Part shown: positions 1 through 7,453 of the stretch, piece by piece
Position numbering within the stretch: the stretch's first letter is position 1
Layout: the number at the start of each line of letters is the position of its first letter
From: Candidatus Fermentibacterota bacterium
Lineage (GTDB): Bacteria; JAFGKV01
DNA length: 36,885 nucleotides
Direction: 5' to 3'
Assembly (NCBI GenBank): GCA_030620115.1
Contig: JAUXFG010000020.1
Coordinates: 1 to 36,885 of the forward strand
The notes under the pieces: generated by a model
What the model was told of the DNA's origin: nothing
Database searches by the model: none
Seen by the model: only the letters and a program-made list of their open reading frames with translations
Position numbers and translations under genes: made by a program

Positions 1-121
1 TATTCTATTGGTTCAGTCATATCTGGCGGATTCTCTTGGCCTTTCCCGGATATCTCAAAAGACTCAGTTCGTGGCCCGCGCAATCAGAGAATCTGGGAAA
101 ATCCGTATTCTGGCTGATTTG

Positions 122-427
122 TCAATCCGTGCGTGCCGCAGAACTCTCTTGACCGGATTCCAATTTACGTCTGTGTTCGTCTATGATGTGATTCGGAATC
201 ATCTTCAAGGCAATGATGACCAGAGCAGGAACAATAATGAGGTCATCCAAGTGGCCGATAATAGGAATGAAATCAGGAATGATATCTATCGGTGAGAGAG
301 CATACATGACCGCTGCACCAAGAAATACTCTTGCAGGCCACGGCGTCCGACTGTCCCCGAGCACCATTCGATAGAGTAGGATATCCCGCTGGAATTTTCT
401 CGCCGTTGACGTCAATCGTTCTCTCAT
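122..427 (-). CDS. DUF1232 (YkvA-like) small membrane protein
   Basis: The 101-residue product has the DUF1232 signature in its centre: an Ala/Tyr-rich hydrophobic stretch followed by Leu-Ser-Pro-Ile-Asp-Ile-Ile-Pro-Asp-Phe-Ile-Pro and then a Gly-x-Leu-Asp-Asp-Leu segment leading into a second hydrophobic helix (roughly residues 33-80). The family is widespread, probably membrane-associated, and has no firmly established function. The start is supported by a GAGG Shine-Dalgarno motif seven bases upstream of the ATG. The N-terminal 30 residues are basic and probably cytoplasmic. The gene stands alone, with nothing recognisable upstream of it to the window edge and a repeat-filled gap on its 5' side. 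Family assignment is firm; role unknown. Confidence 0.85.
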   Translation of the reverse strand: MRERLTSTARKFQRDILLYRMVLGDSRTPWPARVFLGAAVMYALSPIDIIPDFIPIIGHLDDLIIVPALVIIALKMIPNHIIDEHRRKLESGQESSAARTD

Positions 428-479
428 GGTGTGTCCTCAGATCCCGGTATTGATCCTCCGGATTTCCCCGGTGATGTTA

Positions 480-619
480 TAGCGAAGCTGCGCCTCAAAC
501 CGACGAGCGATGGTGCCGTGGCGCAGTGATACCGGTTGCTGGTCTCTGGATACTGGATGAAACCCTGAGGCGTTCCGTTCTCCTTCCAGCATCAAGCATC
601 CTGAAACCAGCATCGGCAT
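480..619 (-). repeat. Dispersed repeat X, copy 1
   Basis: About 140 bases match, in inverted orientation, the segment at 7205-7362. Two blocks of 31 bases are identical between the copies: 481-511 against 7332-7362, and 571-601 against 7220-7250. The region between them has diverged. The copy can fold because CTGCGCC near 488 is complementary to GGCGCAG near 520. It lies between the DUF1232 gene and the next repeat and carries no ORF. Function unknown. Confidence 0.8.
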
Positions 620-746
620 GCGATATGGGCACAAGATAAGCAAATCGAGTTGTGAGAGCTGCTCGGAATATGTAGTTTCGCATGCATTCTATTCGGTGAT
701 TCGTCGAACGATATCAGTGGAGGTCGCAGATGGACGAAAGCGCTTG

Positions 747-947
747 ACCCGGATTTCTCATCCCGCGTCCGCCGCGGGACTGCAGTCCCGCGTCTGACGC
801 GGGACAGAGGATACGCCTCCGGGCTTCGCCACGGCGGAGCCAGGCTACGCCCTGACAGAGCCGGGGTCCTCAGTCGCAAGCCTCGCATCCAGAACCCCGC
901 GTCCGACGCGGGACTTCGCCACGAAAGCCGATGAGAAGTCCGGGCTC
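747..947. repeat. Palindromic element family A (long copy)
   Basis: The element begins ACCCGGATTTCTCATC and ends GATGAGAAGTCCGGGCT, so its termini are inverted repeats of each other. The interior holds several GTCCCGCG/CGCGGGAC palindromes and a GCTTCGCC/GGCGGAGC segment. The same termini recur at 9242, 18098, 19069 and 21719, with truncated copies at 16871, 21990 and 24239. At 201 bases this is the longest copy. No coding capacity. It resembles a MITE or REP/BIME-type element; mobility is inferred, not shown. Confidence 0.75.
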
Positions 948-1020
948 GCCTTGATATTCGGGAATATAGAATGAAATGGGATGGGAAGAAAAGCGAAATG
1001 CTGGAATGCTGGAGTGAAGA

Positions 1021-1122
1021 GAGATTCTTCGCTCCTTGGAGTCGCTCAGAATGACAAAGGCAGCTGGCATTGGACGTGAAGAAGCGTGTCATTCTGAGGG
1101 AGCAGAGCGACCGAAGAATCTC
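1021..1122. repeat. Inverted pair of GTCATTCTGAG repeats
   Basis: Bases 1088-1122 read GTCATTCTGAGGGAGCAGAG followed by CGACCGAAGAATCTC. Bases 1021-1055 carry the reverse complement of a close variant. Together they form an imperfect inverted repeat with a 32-base spacer. A third copy is at 8002-8035, inside the broken hdrB. Similar sequences are common interspersed repeats in many environmental genomes and are often mistranslated as protein. Confidence 0.8.
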
Positions 1123-1214
1123 GGTGGGGAAGGGGATGATGGAACGAGAATCAATGCGAAATGCCGGGATGTGTGATGGTGAATTGATGAATCTGAGAAT
1201 GGGGGAATGCGCGA

Positions 1215-1637
1215 ATGAAGAGTATGCCTGACGCCAAAAACAACCGCACGAAACCCTGGGATGATGACCCTTTGGGTTTGGGGCGGATTGACTCGGATCG
1301 CGCGCTTCTAACTCAGTTCGATGCAACGGCGGAAGAGCTGGGCCAACGGCTCGAGACTTTGTGGCACAAGGCTCGCAAGACCACGGACGAGGAATACGAG
1401 CCTGCGCCGGGTATCACGATTCGCGTTGAGGAGTATGGAGGCCGTATCTCCTGCTCGTTCGGACACTCCGGGTCATACGCCAAAGGGCGCATGATGGTGA
1501 TCACACAAGATTTGCGACTCTCCATCTCTCCTCTTTCCATACATATGATCAAGAGCCATGGCTTCTTTGGCGGCAGAGGGAGCCCCCACCGAATCGAACC
1601 CAACCAGATCGTCCGCCTCCTCCGCTCAATCCCCTAA
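1215..1637 (+). CDS. Hypothetical protein, 140 residues
   Basis: I do not recognise a family. The product is soluble, with an acidic-aromatic N-terminus (Trp-Asp-Asp-Asp-Pro-Leu-Gly-Leu), a helical segment around residues 33-60, then a probable beta-rich part and a Gly-rich stretch (Phe-Phe-Gly-Gly-Arg-Gly) before a C-terminal helix. No signal peptide or membrane segment is visible. The start is uncertain: ATG codons lie at 1215 and 1224 and neither has a strong ribosome binding site. The gene sits directly after a repeat block and 88 bases before the Rrf2 regulator, on the same strand. Base composition looks coding, but it could be a remnant. Confidence 0.5.
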   Translation: MKSMPDAKNNRTKPWDDDPLGLGRIDSDRALLTQFDATAEELGQRLETLWHKARKTTDEEYEPAPGITIRVEEYGGRISCSFGHSGSYAKGRMMVITQDLRLSISPLSIHMIKSHGFFGGRGSPHRIEPNQIVRLLRSIP

Positions 1638-1678
1638 CCCGTATTACACTTGACCGGATGATTTTCCTTCCCATACTG

Positions 1679-1717
1679 TTGCGAGAATAGTCTAGTAAAC
1701 CTATGGATTTAGTGGGG
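1679..1717 (+). promoter_or_regulatory. Putative promoter and operator of the Rrf2 operon
   Basis: TTGCGA (1679-1684) and TATGGA (1702-1707) are separated by 17 bases, a plausible sigma-70 type pair. The -10 lies within an imperfect palindrome, TAAACC-TAT-GGATTTA (1696-1711), the kind of overlap expected if the Rrf2 protein represses its own promoter. A GTGGGG ribosome binding site follows at 1712-1717. A 19-base stretch of this region (1691-1709) recurs with one mismatch at 25043-25061. The reading is by eye. Confidence 0.4.
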
Positions 1718-1725
1718 TATTAACC

Positions 1726-2136
1726 ATGATCACGACAAAAAGCAGATATGGCATGAGAGCCATGGTCCAGATTGCTAAGGAGTACGGCGAAAGTCCGGTG
1801 TCGATAGACGACATCGCGCAGGAGCAAAGCCTCTCCGATTCCTATCTTTTCACGGTGATGAGCATACTCAAGGCTGCAGGGCTCGTGCGAAGCGTGCGCG
1901 GTCGCGATGGCGGCTATGTCCTGCGAAGGCGTCCGTCGAAGATTACGGCCTTGGATATAGTGACCGCCCTGGACGGCCCGCTCTCAGAAGTTCCCTGCAT
2001 TGAGGCTCCAGGCTCGTGCACCCGTGAACAGAGCTGCGAAACCAAGCGCCTGTGGGAGGCAGTCCACGGAACCATGGCCAGCGAGCTCAGACGGTTCACT
2101 TTGGCTGATCTGCTCAAAGAAGGCGAGCGAGACTAG
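1726..2136 (+). CDS. Rrf2 family transcriptional regulator (IscR-like, three Cys)
   Basis: This 136-residue protein has the Rrf2 winged-helix plan: N-terminal Thr-Lys-x-Arg-Tyr-Gly-x-Arg-Ala, a recognition helix region around residues 27-50 (Ile-Ala-x-Glu-Gln-x-Leu-Ser-Asp-Ser-Tyr-Leu) and the wing Gly-Arg-Asp-Gly-Gly-Tyr (59-64). Three cysteines at 91, 98 and 104 match the spacing used by IscR-type members to bind an iron-sulfur cluster, so it probably senses Fe-S or redox status. It is the first gene of a plus-strand run with larE 30 bases downstream. Regulation of larE-mnmA is inferred from position. It lacks the usual iscS/iscU partners nearby, so I do not name it iscR. Full length for the family. 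Confidence 0.9.
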   Translation: MITTKSRYGMRAMVQIAKEYGESPVSIDDIAQEQSLSDSYLFTVMSILKAAGLVRSVRGRDGGYVLRRRPSKITALDIVTALDGPLSEVPCIEAPGSCTREQSCETKRLWEAVHGTMASELRRFTLADLLKEGERD

Positions 2137-2166
2137 CCCGACAAAACGCGGAATAGGCACGACGAA

Positions 2167-3033
2167 ATGACACCGGAACGAGGAACTGTCCCGTTTTCCC
2201 CACCTCCGGAGGCCGTGACCACGAAATATCAGATGCTGGTGGATCGACTCAAGGCTATGAATAAGGTCCTCGTCGCCTACTCTGGCGGAGTTGACAGTAC
2301 CCTCCTGCTTGCTGCCGCTGTTGAGGCACTTGGCCATGACGCTCTTGCAATCACGATTCACTCCCCCCTGCATTCCATGCGCGAGATCAAGAAGGCCGAG
2401 GATAGAGCTCGCAAACTCGGCGCACAGCACATGACTGTACATGTCGATCTTCTCTCGGATCAGGACATTCAGGCGAACGAGCCCGATCGATGCTACTTCT
2501 GCAAGACAACGCTGTTCACTCATCTCAAAGAGCTTGCCGCGAAGGGGAACCTCAATGTCGTGGTAGAAGGAAGCAACGTCAGCGACTTGGATGATTTCAG
2601 ACCAGGCCTGAAGGCAATCAGGGAGCTCGGCATACACAGCCCGCTTCGGGAGGTGGGATTTTCCAAGGATGAGATCCGGACTATGCTCAAAGCCAAGGAG
2701 TTCCCAGGCTGGGATGACCCTTCGAACTCGTGCCTTGCTGCACGCATCCCCTATGGAGAGGAGCTGTCGTACGAGAGCTTGGCCCGAATCGAGGCAGCCG
2801 AGGAGGCGCTGCACGAGCTTGGGTTTCGCCTGGTGCGCGTACGGCATCACGGTCCTGTGGCTCGCATTGAGCTATCCCAAGAGGAGATCAACAGAGCGGC
2901 TATTGACCGAACGCGCCGGAAAATCGTAGGCGCGCTCACCCGCGCGGGCTTCCAATATGTCTGCCTCGATCTCCAAGGATACAGAACAGGCTCCATGAAT
3001 GAGTTGCTCGATCGCGCGTCGAGCCGCGAATGA
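2167..3033 (+). CDS. larE: ATP-dependent sacrificial sulfur transferase LarE
   Basis: LarE adenylates and thiolates the nickel-pincer nucleotide precursor of lactate racemase and related enzymes. The 288-residue product shows the PP-loop Ser-Gly-Gly-Val-Asp-Ser at 39-44 and the family motif Glu-Gly-Ser-Asn-x-Ser-Asp around 134-140. Cysteines at 109, 112 (Cys-Tyr-Phe-Cys) and 189 (Asn-Ser-Cys-Leu) correspond to the three-cysteine LarE type that binds a [4Fe-4S] cluster, rather than the single sacrificial cysteine type. The first 20 residues are Pro-rich and atypical, so ATG 2233 is an alternative start. It overlaps mnmA by four bases (ATGA). No larA, larB or larC is in the window, so its substrate may be different here; that is inference. 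Confidence 0.9.
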   Translation: MTPERGTVPFSPPPEAVTTKYQMLVDRLKAMNKVLVAYSGGVDSTLLLAAAVEALGHDALAITIHSPLHSMREIKKAEDRARKLGAQHMTVHVDLLSDQDIQANEPDRCYFCKTTLFTHLKELAAKGNLNVVVEGSNVSDLDDFRPGLKAIRELGIHSPLREVGFSKDEIRTMLKAKEFPGWDDPSNSCLAARIPYGEELSYESLARIEAAEEALHELGFRLVRVRHHGPVARIELSQEEINRAAIDRTRRKIVGALTRAGFQYVCLDLQGYRTGSMNELLDRASSRE

Positions 3034-4148
3034 CTACCGCGGTGGTGGCCATGAGCGGCGGGGTTGACTCCAGCGTGGCCGCGGCGCTCATGATGGACGC
3101 GGGGTATCGCGTAATCGGCGTGACGCTTGATTTCTCCGGCCTCGGGCAGCCAGGAATCCCCAGTGATCGCGACTCCAATGACCGCAGTTACTCTGTTGGC
3201 TCTGCAGTCTTCGACGCCGCGGCCGTAGCCAAGAGACTAGGTTTCGAGCATCGAGTCCTTCACGCCACAGAACCGTTCTGGGAGCATGTAGTACAACCCT
3301 CCATCGATGCGTATCAGGCAGGACGGACCCCGAATCCGTGTCTACGCTGCAACCAGTCAATCAAGTTCGGATACCTCCTTGAACAGGCATGCCAGTGGGG
3401 CGCAACGGTGATCGCTACGGGGCACTATGCTCGGGTGGATAAGTCAGCGGACGGAGTTCCTCTCCTGCTCAGAGCAGTCGACAAGACCAAGGATCAGAGC
3501 TATGTGCTTTTCATGTTAGTGGCAGACGAGCGGTTGGCGCACATTCACTTGCCCCTCGGTGGTTTGACAAAGCCACAGGTGCGCAAGATTGCCGAAGAGC
3601 GCGGACTCCCCTCCGCCTCAAGGGGAGAAAGCCAGGACCTCTGCTTTCCACTCAAGGAATTTCTTCCCGACGCAGACGGTACGATCGTGGACACCTCTGG
3701 TCTCGTGCTTGGCACGCACCGCGGGATCAATCACTTCACCATCGGGCAACGCCAGGGATTGGGCGTTGCCTCATCACGCAGATTGTACGTCGTCGAGCTC
3801 CGGCCGGAAACCAACGAGGTGGTCATAGGGCCAGATGAAGCCCTTTTCAAACGCTGCGCTTCGATCAGCTCCTTCTTCTGGACACCCACACAGCCACAGC
3901 GACCAACACATGTCATGGCAAAGATCCGATACAATCACGAACCTGCCCCCGCCACCATCGTTCCAGGGAATGGAACTGCCATCATCGAATTCGAGAAGCC
4001 ACAACGGGCCATCACACCCGGGCAGGCAGCCGTGTGCTACATCGGCGAACAGGTCCTCGCCGGAGGCTGGATTGATTGTGCGTTCGATCCGGAACAGAAA
4101 GGAGAAGGTCCGTATTCGGGGATGTTTCAGGACAGGCCCTTCGACTGA
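3030..4148 (+). CDS. mnmA: tRNA-specific 2-thiouridylase MnmA
   Basis: MnmA adds sulfur to C2 of the wobble uridine in tRNA-Lys, -Glu and -Gln. The 372-residue product begins with the PP-loop Met-Ser-Gly-Gly-Val-Asp-Ser-Ser, followed by Asn-Pro-Cys-Leu-Arg-Cys-Asn (first catalytic Cys region), Ala-Thr-Gly-His-Tyr-Ala-Arg, Asp-Gln-Ser-Tyr-Val-Leu-Phe, and Glu-Ser-Gln-Asp-Leu-Cys-Phe (second catalytic Cys). The C-terminal beta-barrel motif Gly-Gln-Arg-x-Gly-Leu-Gly is present. Its length is normal. The start codon overlaps the larE stop, so the two PP-loop sulfurtransferases are almost certainly co-translated. A 200-base gap separates it from fhs. Confidence 0.96.
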   Translation: MTTAVVAMSGGVDSSVAAALMMDAGYRVIGVTLDFSGLGQPGIPSDRDSNDRSYSVGSAVFDAAAVAKRLGFEHRVLHATEPFWEHVVQPSIDAYQAGRTPNPCLRCNQSIKFGYLLEQACQWGATVIATGHYARVDKSADGVPLLLRAVDKTKDQSYVLFMLVADERLAHIHLPLGGLTKPQVRKIAEERGLPSASRGESQDLCFPLKEFLPDADGTIVDTSGLVLGTHRGINHFTIGQRQGLGVASSRRLYVVELRPETNEVVIGPDEALFKRCASISSFFWTPTQPQRPTHVMAKIRYNHEPAPATIVPGNGTAIIEFEKPQRAITPGQAAVCYIGEQVLAGGWIDCAFDPEQKGEGPYSGMFQDRPFD

Positions 4149-4348
4149 GCTCCATTCGGCAGGCCCATGACTGGAAGCAGGACAGGCCGGGAAGTGGCTT
4201 ACACTTTCGGAACCCTCCTCGCAATGACTGCGGGCGGGATCACGGTTCCGGGATCTCTCTCCGAGATGCTGTATTCCTATCTTGAGCCGTAGTGCGAGGC
4301 CGAGACCGTAAAGCGAGAGAATGAAATGACCCCATGAAAGGAGCAAAG

Positions 4349-5992
4349 ATGAGCCAGATCGGAGGCATTCGGCCTATAATGGAGGTGGCAAGGGACCTCG
4401 GTATCGACCAAAACCATGTGACGCTCTATGGCAATGACAAAGCAAAGATCAGTCTCAAGGCGAGGGATTCCGGCAGAGAACCCGGAAAACTGGTTCTCGT
4501 TTCGGCCATTACACCCACACCGGCAGGTGAGGGGAAGACCACCACATCCATTGGCCTTGCGCAAGGCTTGGCCAAGGCTGGACAGAAGGTCTGTCTTGCG
4601 CTTCGGGAGCCCTCTCTCGGTCCCACCTTTGGGGTCAAGGGAGGCGCCACAGGGGGTGGCCGCTCTACCCTCTATCCATCCGATGAGATCAACCTCCACT
4701 TCACCGGTGACATGCACGCAGTAACCACGGCACACAACCTTCTTGCCGCCATCCTGGACAACCATATTCACCAGGGTGATGAGCTCGACATTGATCCCCG
4801 GCGTGTCCTTTGGGGACGTGTCGTTGACTTGAATGATCGTGCGTTACGCCATGTGGTGATCGGTTTGGGCGGCGTGCTTCAAGGGGTACCAAGAGAAACC
4901 GGGTTCGACATCACCCCAGCCTCGGAGATCATGGCAACGCTCTGCCTCGCTGAGGACTATGACGATCTCCGCGCCCGGCTTTCCCGTATCATCATTGCAC
5001 AGACATTCAAGAGGGAGCCCATCACTGCGGCGGATCTCAAGGCGGTGGGCGCCTTGATGGTCATACTCAAGGATGCACTGCAACCCAATCTTGTGCAGAC
5101 ATGCGAGGGAGTTCCCGCGTTCGTGCACGGCGGCCCCTTTGCCAACATTGCCCATGGGTGCAACTCCGTCATTGCGACGAAGATGGCCATGGCATATGCC
5201 GATTGGACAATAACCGAGGCCGGATTCGGCTTCGATCTGGGGGCTGAGAAGTTCTTCGATATCAAATGCCGATACGCGGGTCTCGACACCGCATCCGTGG
5301 TCCTTGTTGCCACCATACGTGCGCTGAAGATGCACGGCGGCGTGAAAAAGAAGGAGCTTACCGAGCCCAATGCACAAGCAGTGGAAGCCGGGCTCGCGAA
5401 TTTGCAGAAACACATCGAGAGCATCCAAACCTTTTGCGAACCACCGGTGGTGGCTCTCAATCGCTTTGAAGCGGATACGGAGGACGAAATCGAAGTGGTC
5501 CGGCGGTTCTGCGCTACCTTGGATGCACCGTTCGCCGTGTCCGACATTTTTGCCCACGGAGGCGATGGTGGTTTGGATTTGGCTGATGCAGTCATGAGCT
5601 ACTCGGAGAAAAAATCGAAACCATTCTGTCCGCTTTACGAATGGTCCGAGCCCATCAAACACAAGATCGAGAAGGTGGCACGCCTCATGTACGGCGCCCG
5701 AGAAGTGGAGTATGACAAGGCAGCGGAACGCGCCATCAGGAAAATCGTCAAACTTGGCTATGGGGATCTTCCCGTCTGTGTGGCCAAGACGCAGAGCTCC
5801 CTGTCAGATGATCCAAAGAAGATTGGGCGCCCCGAGGACTTCGAGATCACGGTTCGTGACGTGATCCTGGCTGCAGGCGCAGGCTATGTGGTACCAATGC
5901 TTGGCGAGATCCTGCGCATGCCCGGCCTCCCCCCGTCCCCTCAGTCCGAAAGGGTCGATCTTGTGGACGGCAAGGTCGTGGGACTGAGGTAG
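4349..5992 (+). CDS. fhs: Formate-tetrahydrofolate ligase
   Basis: The enzyme makes 10-formyl-tetrahydrofolate from formate, THF and ATP, feeding purine synthesis or the methyl branch of the Wood-Ljungdahl pathway. The nucleotide-binding loop Thr-Pro-x-Gly-Glu-Gly-Lys-Thr-Thr is near residues 58-65, followed by Leu-Arg-Glu-Pro-Ser-Leu-Gly-Pro-x-Phe-Gly-x-Lys-Gly-Gly-Ala and His-Phe-Thr-Gly-Asp. The length, 547 residues, is typical. I prefer ATG 4349 over 4334 because AAAGGAG (4337-4343) sits five bases before it. The adenosine deaminase family gene begins 13 bases after the stop, suggesting an operon. No other Wood-Ljungdahl genes are in the window. Confidence 0.95.
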   Translation: MSQIGGIRPIMEVARDLGIDQNHVTLYGNDKAKISLKARDSGREPGKLVLVSAITPTPAGEGKTTTSIGLAQGLAKAGQKVCLALREPSLGPTFGVKGGATGGGRSTLYPSDEINLHFTGDMHAVTTAHNLLAAILDNHIHQGDELDIDPRRVLWGRVVDLNDRALRHVVIGLGGVLQGVPRETGFDITPASEIMATLCLAEDYDDLRARLSRIIIAQTFKREPITAADLKAVGALMVILKDALQPNLVQTCEGVPAFVHGGPFANIAHGCNSVIATKMAMAYADWTITEAGFGFDLGAEKFFDIKCRYAGLDTASVVLVATIRALKMHGGVKKKELTEPNAQAVEAGLANLQKHIESIQTFCEPPVVALNRFEADTEDEIEVVRRFCATLDAPFAVSDIFAHGGDGGLDLADAVMSYSEKKSKPFCPLYEWSEPIKHKIEKVARLMYGAREVEYDKAAERAIRKIVKLGYGDLPVCVAKTQSSLSDDPKKIGRPEDFEITVRDVILAAGAGYVVPMLGEILRMPGLPPSPQSERVDLVDGKVVGLR

Positions 5993-6005
5993 ATCAGGAA
6001 ACCCC

Positions 6006-7097
6006 ATGAGCTCGGATGCCGCGTTCGGGAGACAGATCGCTCGTTTCCCCAAGAGCGAACTCCATGTCCATCTCAGAGGTGCGATGTCCATTGGCATCTT
6101 CACCGAGCTCCTGAATAAGTACGCTTCCCAGGAGCCATGGCGGCATGCGTCGAAAGCCGAACGAAGGCTGTTCGAGAGATTCGAGAATATCCGCCCTTTC
6201 CTTGTCCCGCGGGAATGGTCGGCTGAGGCAGCACGTCCTTTGTTCCACTACGAGAGCTTCGATCAGTTCATTGCCACGTGGTGCTTCACCGGCTACTTCG
6301 TCCGCGAAAAATCCGATCTCCGTATGATCATACGAGGGGTGCTCCAATCGCTCAAAGAGCAGCATATCGTGTATGCGGAAATCACGACCTCTCCCACTGA
6401 GTACCTCCGGCAGGGAATCACGCTGCCGGAGATTATAGAGTGTGTTGAAGAAGCCAAAGGCTTTCCGGGAATTGAGGTCCAATGGATCGTGGATCCGGTC
6501 CGAGATAACGGCGCGGACGCGGCGCGTTGGCTCATTGAGCGGATCATGGAAATCGGCAGCGACTCCGTCGTTGGTTTGACGCTGGGGGGGAGTGAATACC
6601 TGTTTCCCCCTGCGCTCTTTGTTGATGTGTATCATTTCGCCAGAGACCACGGCCTGCGTCTCTCCATTCATGCGGGAGAGGTTTTGGGACCGGAGAGCAT
6701 TTGGGACGCAATAAACATTCTTGGTGCGGAACGCATCGGTCACGGCGTGAGAGCAGTTGAAGATCCTTCGCTAGTCGCGCATCTGGCTGAACACAGAATC
6801 CCTTTGGAGGTGTGCCCCACCAGCAATCTCCGGATCGGAATCTGTGATTCCTACCAGGACCATCCTGCACGCGAGCTCTTCTTGGCCGGCATCCCCATAA
6901 CCATCAATAGCGATGATCCGACGTTCTTCGACACCACGCTCATGGATGAATTCGTCCATCTGCGATCCGCAGGATTCGAGGACCAGGATATCCGATCCAT
7001 CCTCAGGAGCGGATTCATTCATTCATTCCTGCCAAAGGATCGTATCAGTGAATACCTTGACGATCTTGATCGAGAGTGGAAAGAATCTGGAATCTAG
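6006..7097 (+). CDS. Adenosine deaminase family protein
   Basis: A metal-dependent amidohydrolase that removes an amino group from adenosine or a related 6-aminopurine. All expected metal and catalytic positions are present in the 363-residue product: His20 and His22 (Glu-Leu-His-Val-His-Leu), His222 and Glu225 (His-Ala-Gly-Glu), His246 (Arg-Ile-Gly-His-Gly) and Asp303-Asp304 (Ser-Asp-Asp-Pro). No signal peptide, so cytosolic. The start is supported by AGGA seven bases upstream. It follows fhs by 13 bases, which suggests a shared transcript and a role in purine salvage. The family also includes adenine deaminase and aminodeoxyfutalosine deaminase; motifs alone do not decide, although a menA-like gene elsewhere in the window keeps the futalosine option open. 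Confidence 0.88.
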   Translation: MSSDAAFGRQIARFPKSELHVHLRGAMSIGIFTELLNKYASQEPWRHASKAERRLFERFENIRPFLVPREWSAEAARPLFHYESFDQFIATWCFTGYFVREKSDLRMIIRGVLQSLKEQHIVYAEITTSPTEYLRQGITLPEIIECVEEAKGFPGIEVQWIVDPVRDNGADAARWLIERIMEIGSDSVVGLTLGGSEYLFPPALFVDVYHFARDHGLRLSIHAGEVLGPESIWDAINILGAERIGHGVRAVEDPSLVAHLAEHRIPLEVCPTSNLRIGICDSYQDHPARELFLAGIPITINSDDPTFFDTTLMDEFVHLRSAGFEDQDIRSILRSGFIHSFLPKDRISEYLDDLDREWKESGI

Positions 7098-7204
7098 AAT
7101 GTGAAATCTGGAATCTGTTAATCTGGAATCTAGCCGTCTTCAATAGGTTGGAAACTTTACAAACGAGTCAAGTTTTGCGACGACATATGTGGGTTGGCTG
7201 CGAG

Positions 7205-7362
7205 GCGATGCCGGTTTCTGGATGCTTGATGCTGGAAGGAGAACGGAACGATCCGGTCCCATCATCCAGTATCCAGTGACCAGCAACCAGCAACCAGTAT
7301 CGCTGCGCCTCAATCAATGCGCGACGGCATGATCGCTCGTCGGTTTGAGGCGCAGCTTCGCT
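7205..7362 (+). repeat. Dispersed repeat X, copy 2
   Basis: This is the second copy of the repeat at 480-619, in opposite orientation, with identical 31-base blocks at each end. It forms a hairpin of its own: GCTGCGCCTCAA (7303-7314) pairs perfectly with TTGAGGCGCAGC (7346-7357). It ends ten bases before the hdrC remnant, so the repeat seems to mark the breakpoint that removed the upstream part of that gene. The stretch 7098-7204 between the deaminase stop and this repeat holds short ATCTGGAATCT tandem repeats and no gene. Confidence 0.8.
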
Positions 7363-7371
7363 AGAGAGTTC

Positions 7372-7440
7372 ATGAAAGATATTGGTCTTGGAATCAAGAT
7401 GCTTAGGAAAGGCAAGCTAAATCTCCTTCAGGGCTGTTTT
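7372..7440 (+). pseudogene. Possible hdrC C-terminal remnant
   Basis: Starting at ATG 7372, about 20 codons read Lys-Asp-Ile-Gly-Leu-Gly-Ile-Lys-Met-Leu-Arg-Lys-Gly-Lys-Leu-Asn-Leu-Leu before a TAG. This resembles the C-terminal tail of HdrC-type [4Fe-4S] subunits (a Gly-x-x-x-Leu-x-Lys-Gly-Lys-Leu pattern). HdrC normally lies directly upstream of HdrB, which is what follows. The match is short and judged by eye, so it remains tentative. Confidence 0.4.
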
Positions 7441-7453
7441 TAGCTGCCTCGGA

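Larger units (their letters stand above)
428..1214. other. Repeat-filled intergenic region
   Basis: This 787-base gap holds no convincing gene. It contains a hairpin-forming dispersed repeat (480-619), a long palindromic element with CCCGGATTTCTCA/TGAGAAGTCCGGG ends (747-947), and an inverted pair of GTCATTCTGAG-type repeats (1021-1122). A long minus-strand open frame crosses the region (592-1326), but its codons are made of these repeats, so I do not call it a gene. Bases 1123-1214 are purine-rich and show nothing I recognise. Confidence 0.7.

Noticed and set aside
592-1326. A 244-codon minus-strand open frame
   Set aside because: It is translated from dispersed repeats (including the Cys-His-Ser-Glu-Arg type peptide from the GTCATTCTGAG repeat) and has no family resemblance; a typical artefact of repeat sequences.
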